Source: CAZDKK01 sp964506245 (GTDB taxonomy: Bacteria > Eisenbacteria > RBG-16-71-46 > CAIMUX01 > WJJG01). From it: DNA of 64,000 bases. Below are positions 61,854 to 64,000 of the stretch, piece by piece. Below the pieces are notes generated by a model. It saw only the letters and a list, made by a program, of their open reading frames with translations. It was not told where the DNA came from and made no database searches. The stretch spans positions 1 through 64,000 of the forward strand of contig CAZDKK010000014.1 of the NCBI GenBank assembly GCA_964506245.1. Direction: 5' to 3'. Every line of letters begins with the position of its first letter. Within the stretch, counting starts at the first letter, position 1. The translations under genes and the position numbers were made by a program.

Positions 61854-62043
61854 GGGGCGGCGCGGGCTCCTCGTGTTCCGTCAGACCCGGCGTCCACCTG
61901 CCGGTGCGCATGGGGTACCGGCATGGCCCACCCGGCGCACGCTCCTGTAAGTGCGCTTCCTGGAATGAGTGTGCACCCCTGAGCCGCGAAGCCGCAAGGG
62001 GGAATCGGTGCGCTGGGTACCCGCCGCGATGCCCCCGCTCGCG

Positions 62044-64000
62044 CTACCGTACAAGCACAACCCGCCTCGTCGCCGACGACACCCCCACATCCAGCCGGCA
62101 GAAGTAGGTGCCCGCGGGCATCGGCCGGCCGTGCTCGTTGTTCCCGGTCCAGACGACCTCGTGCGGACCGGCCGGCAAACGCCCATCCAGCAGCGACGCC
62201 ACGCGCCGTCCCTCGGTCGAGAAGACGCCCAATCGCACCAGGCTTTCCTGCGAGAGCGTGAAGCGGATCAGCGCCTGCGGCGTGAACGGATTCGGCTGAC
62301 CCTCCTCCAGCACGAATCCTCCCATCACCTGCGGCTCGACGCCGGCAGCAAAGGTGCTCTGCAGCACCATCAAGCCCCCGTCACTGAGCCCCGCCAGGAT
62401 CTGATTGCCCCACACCGCGACCTCCGTGGCAGCGCAGGTCGTGATGAAGTACCCGGCTTCCACCGGCGCCGACGGAACGCTCACGTCGATCACGCGGATG
62501 CCGGCAGCATCGTCGGCCACATAGGCGTATTGCCCTTGTACGGCGACCTTCCGGGCATGGCCCGGTGTGTCGCATAGCCCCACGGGGAACGGGTCCGCCG
62601 GATCGCTGACATCGACGATGCAGAGCCCTCGCGCTCCGTTGGCGAGGTACGCGTAGTTCCCGGCCACCGCGACACCCCACGACCAGTTGTCGGGCTGGTA
62701 CCCGCCGACTGCAACCGGCGAGGTGGGGTCACTGACGTCGACGATCTCCAACCCGTAGTAGTACTGGGCGACGTAGGCATAGTCGCCGCGGACATCGACA
62801 TCATGGGACCCTGCGGGGATGTTGGAGATCTCCATGGGCGCGGTCGGCACGCTGACATCGATGATGCTCAGGCCCTCCTCTTCGTGCACGACGTACGCGT
62901 AGTTGCCTTGCGCGTCGATTTCCAGCGCGCGCCAACGGCCCTGGGTCTCGCCGAGGATCTGCGGTGCGGTGGGTTCGCTGACATCAAGGACACCGATGGC
63001 GCCGTAGTATCCTGCCAGGTACGCATACGGAGGAACCGGGACGGCATCCATCGCGTACCAGAAGCCCTGGAAACCCCGAGTGACGGGAATGCTCGATCCG
63101 CGGGTGTCGATGATGAAGAGACCCGCCGTGGGCACCCGGCTCCATGCATCCCCCTCACCGCCATCTTCCTCGCTGGGGCGGTAGCCCCCGCACAAGTAGA
63201 GGTCGGAGCCCACGATGTCGAGGCTGGTGACATCGCCCACCAGGGCGTAGTACCCGAGGGACGCCGGCGCGGCGGGATCGGCGACATCGCAGATTCGCAG
63301 TCCACCCCACCACGCGGCGATATAGGCGGTGTCGTCCGCAATGAACATTCGTCCCGGGCGCCCATAGATCTCGAAGGATGACACCACGACCGGGGCAGCG
63401 GGCATGCTGACGTCCAGGATCTCCAAGTACTCCCAGAACGAGAGGATCGCGTAGTCCCCATGCATCGTAATGGAGACGACTTCGTCGTCGGCATCGTACT
63501 GCGCAACCTCCACGGGGTGGGCGGGATCGCTCACGTCGACGACCCGCATCCCGGGGACGGTGGCGATGTAGGCATAGGAGCCCGCTACCGCAACGGCGTG
63601 CACGGGTACCCAGGGATTGAAGATGCTCACCTGAACAGGGGCGGAGGACACGCTGACGTCGAGGATGCGCAGACCCACGAGCTCGTCGGCGAAATAGAGC
63701 AGATTGCCCACCAGGCACAGGTTGCCCAACGGGCTGGACGTCAGATAGTAACCGACCTGGTGCGGCGCGGCCGGCTGGCTGATGTCGAGAATGCGCACGC
63801 CGCGCCAGTTGTCCGCGACGTAGGCGTAGTTGCCCGCCACGACCACGTCGACCGCCGTGGTTTCACAGTATCCGGACCCGACCTCGATCGGCGAGGCCGG
63901 GTCGCTGACGTCGACCACGTGCAGGCGCGGGCCACCGACGTAGGCGTATTGCCCGCTCACCGCGACGCAGCAGACCTCCGGCATGGGCAGGAACGCGACC
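62044..64000 (-). CDS. LVIVD-repeat surface protein with FlgD-like domain (5' end outside window)
   Basis: At least 651 codons remain open to the window edge, with the start beyond it. About a dozen repeats of roughly 42 residues carry the pattern GNYAYVAD, then G-L-x-I-V/I-D-V-S-D/V-P-x-x-P and a closing glycine, the LVIVD signature of a beta-propeller-like fold. The last about 90 residues (VRLGVFSTEGRRVASLLDG ... GRPMPAGTYFCRLDVG) are the FlgD/Ig-like sorting domain. It is likely to be a large exported protein for binding or surface display. It lies 190 bases from the helicase gene and marks the return from the defence island to envelope genes. Confidence 0.85.
   Translation of the reverse strand, partial: VAFLPMPEVCCVAVSGQYAYVGGPRLHVVDVSDPASPIEVGSGYCETTAVDVVVAGNYAYVADNWRGVRILDISQPAAPHQVGYYLTSSPLGNLCLVGNLLYFADELVGLRILDVSVSSAPVQVSIFNPWVPVHAVAVAGSYAYIATVPGMRVVDVSDPAHPVEVAQYDADDEVVSITMHGDYAILSFWEYLEILDVSMPAAPVVVSSFEIYGRPGRMFIADDTAYIAAWWGGLRICDVADPAAPASLGYYALVGDVTSLDIVGSDLYLCGGYRPSEEDGGEGDAWSRVPTAGLFIIDTRGSSIPVTRGFQGFWYAMDAVPVPPYAYLAGYYGAIGVLDVSEPTAPQILGETQGRWRALEIDAQGNYAYVVHEEEGLSIIDVSVPTAPMEISNIPAGSHDVDVRGDYAYVAQYYYGLEIVDVSDPTSPVAVGGYQPDNWSWGVAVAGNYAYLANGARGLCIVDVSDPADPFPVGLCDTPGHARKVAVQGQYAYVADDAAGIRVIDVSVPSAPVEAGYFITTCAATEVAVWGNQILAGLSDGGLMVLQSTFAAGVEPQVMGGFVLEEGQPNPFTPQALIRFTLSQESLVRLGVFSTEGRRVASLLDGRLPAGPHEVVWTGNNEHGRPMPAGTYFCRLDVGVSSATRRVVLVR

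Overview
This is a GC-rich bacterial window that I read as a fragment of an uncultured FCB-group or related lineage, with Candidatus Eisenbacteria-like bacteria as the best guess. That guess rests on many secreted proteins ending in a FlgD/Ig-like, type IX-secretion-type C-terminal domain, right-handed beta-helix and LVIVD-repeat surface proteins, a gingipain-fold protein, a PEP-CTERM protein, a TonB-dependent receptor and a GT2/LAB_N/ArnT-type glycosyltransferase set. No rRNA, tRNA, CRISPR array or insertion sequence was recognised.

Positions 1-43000 are mostly envelope and secretion functions. They hold a MATE/MFS efflux pair (1-2078), a C45-like hydrolase with a sorting domain, a cytosolic-looking DegQ-type protease, and a large beta-helix protein. 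Next comes a zf-HC2 anti-sigma-like membrane protein and a lipoprotein. Two exported TPR-CHAT caspase-like proteins (12440-15808 and 18316-21201) flank an ECF sigma factor and a beta-helix protein. They are followed by a C25 (gingipain-fold) protein whose two catalytic positions are both alanine, small secreted CTD proteins, a stand-alone 'C-terminal domain' protein, a long surface protein and a secreted trypsin-like protease. From 29.5 to 43 kb there are a DUF486 membrane protein, a large exported lipoprotein-like protein, the glycosyltransferase operon, a YfiR / sensor-kinase / TonB-receptor module, and a beta-lactamase-aspartyl protease-PDZ fusion.

Positions 43171-61853 form a defence island, almost all on the minus strand. 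Its outer frame, in transcription order, is SNF2 helicase-DUF3883, an AAA_14/DUF4143 ATPase with a palindromic promoter, DUF1156 DNA methyltransferase and, at the far end, a DUF499 ATPase with a HEPN RNase-type motif. Between methyltransferase and DUF499 sits a complete type II CBASS operon: cap4 (DUF4297-SAVED nuclease), a CD-NTase, cap2 (E2-E1 fusion) and cap3 (JAMM protease), with overlapping reading frames and, on the lines sampled, lower GC than its flanks. Just beyond the DUF499 gene lies the tail of a second, otherwise lost DUF499 gene (about 92% identical, differences mostly silent), on the other side of a PEP-CTERM gene. The picture is of a modification-linked defence cassette that has received a CBASS operon and has lost or exchanged a second copy of its ATPase.

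The window ends inside an LVIVD-repeat surface protein (62044 to the edge). Translation starts were chosen from visible Shine-Dalgarno sequences; family assignments rest on motifs read by eye, not on database searches.
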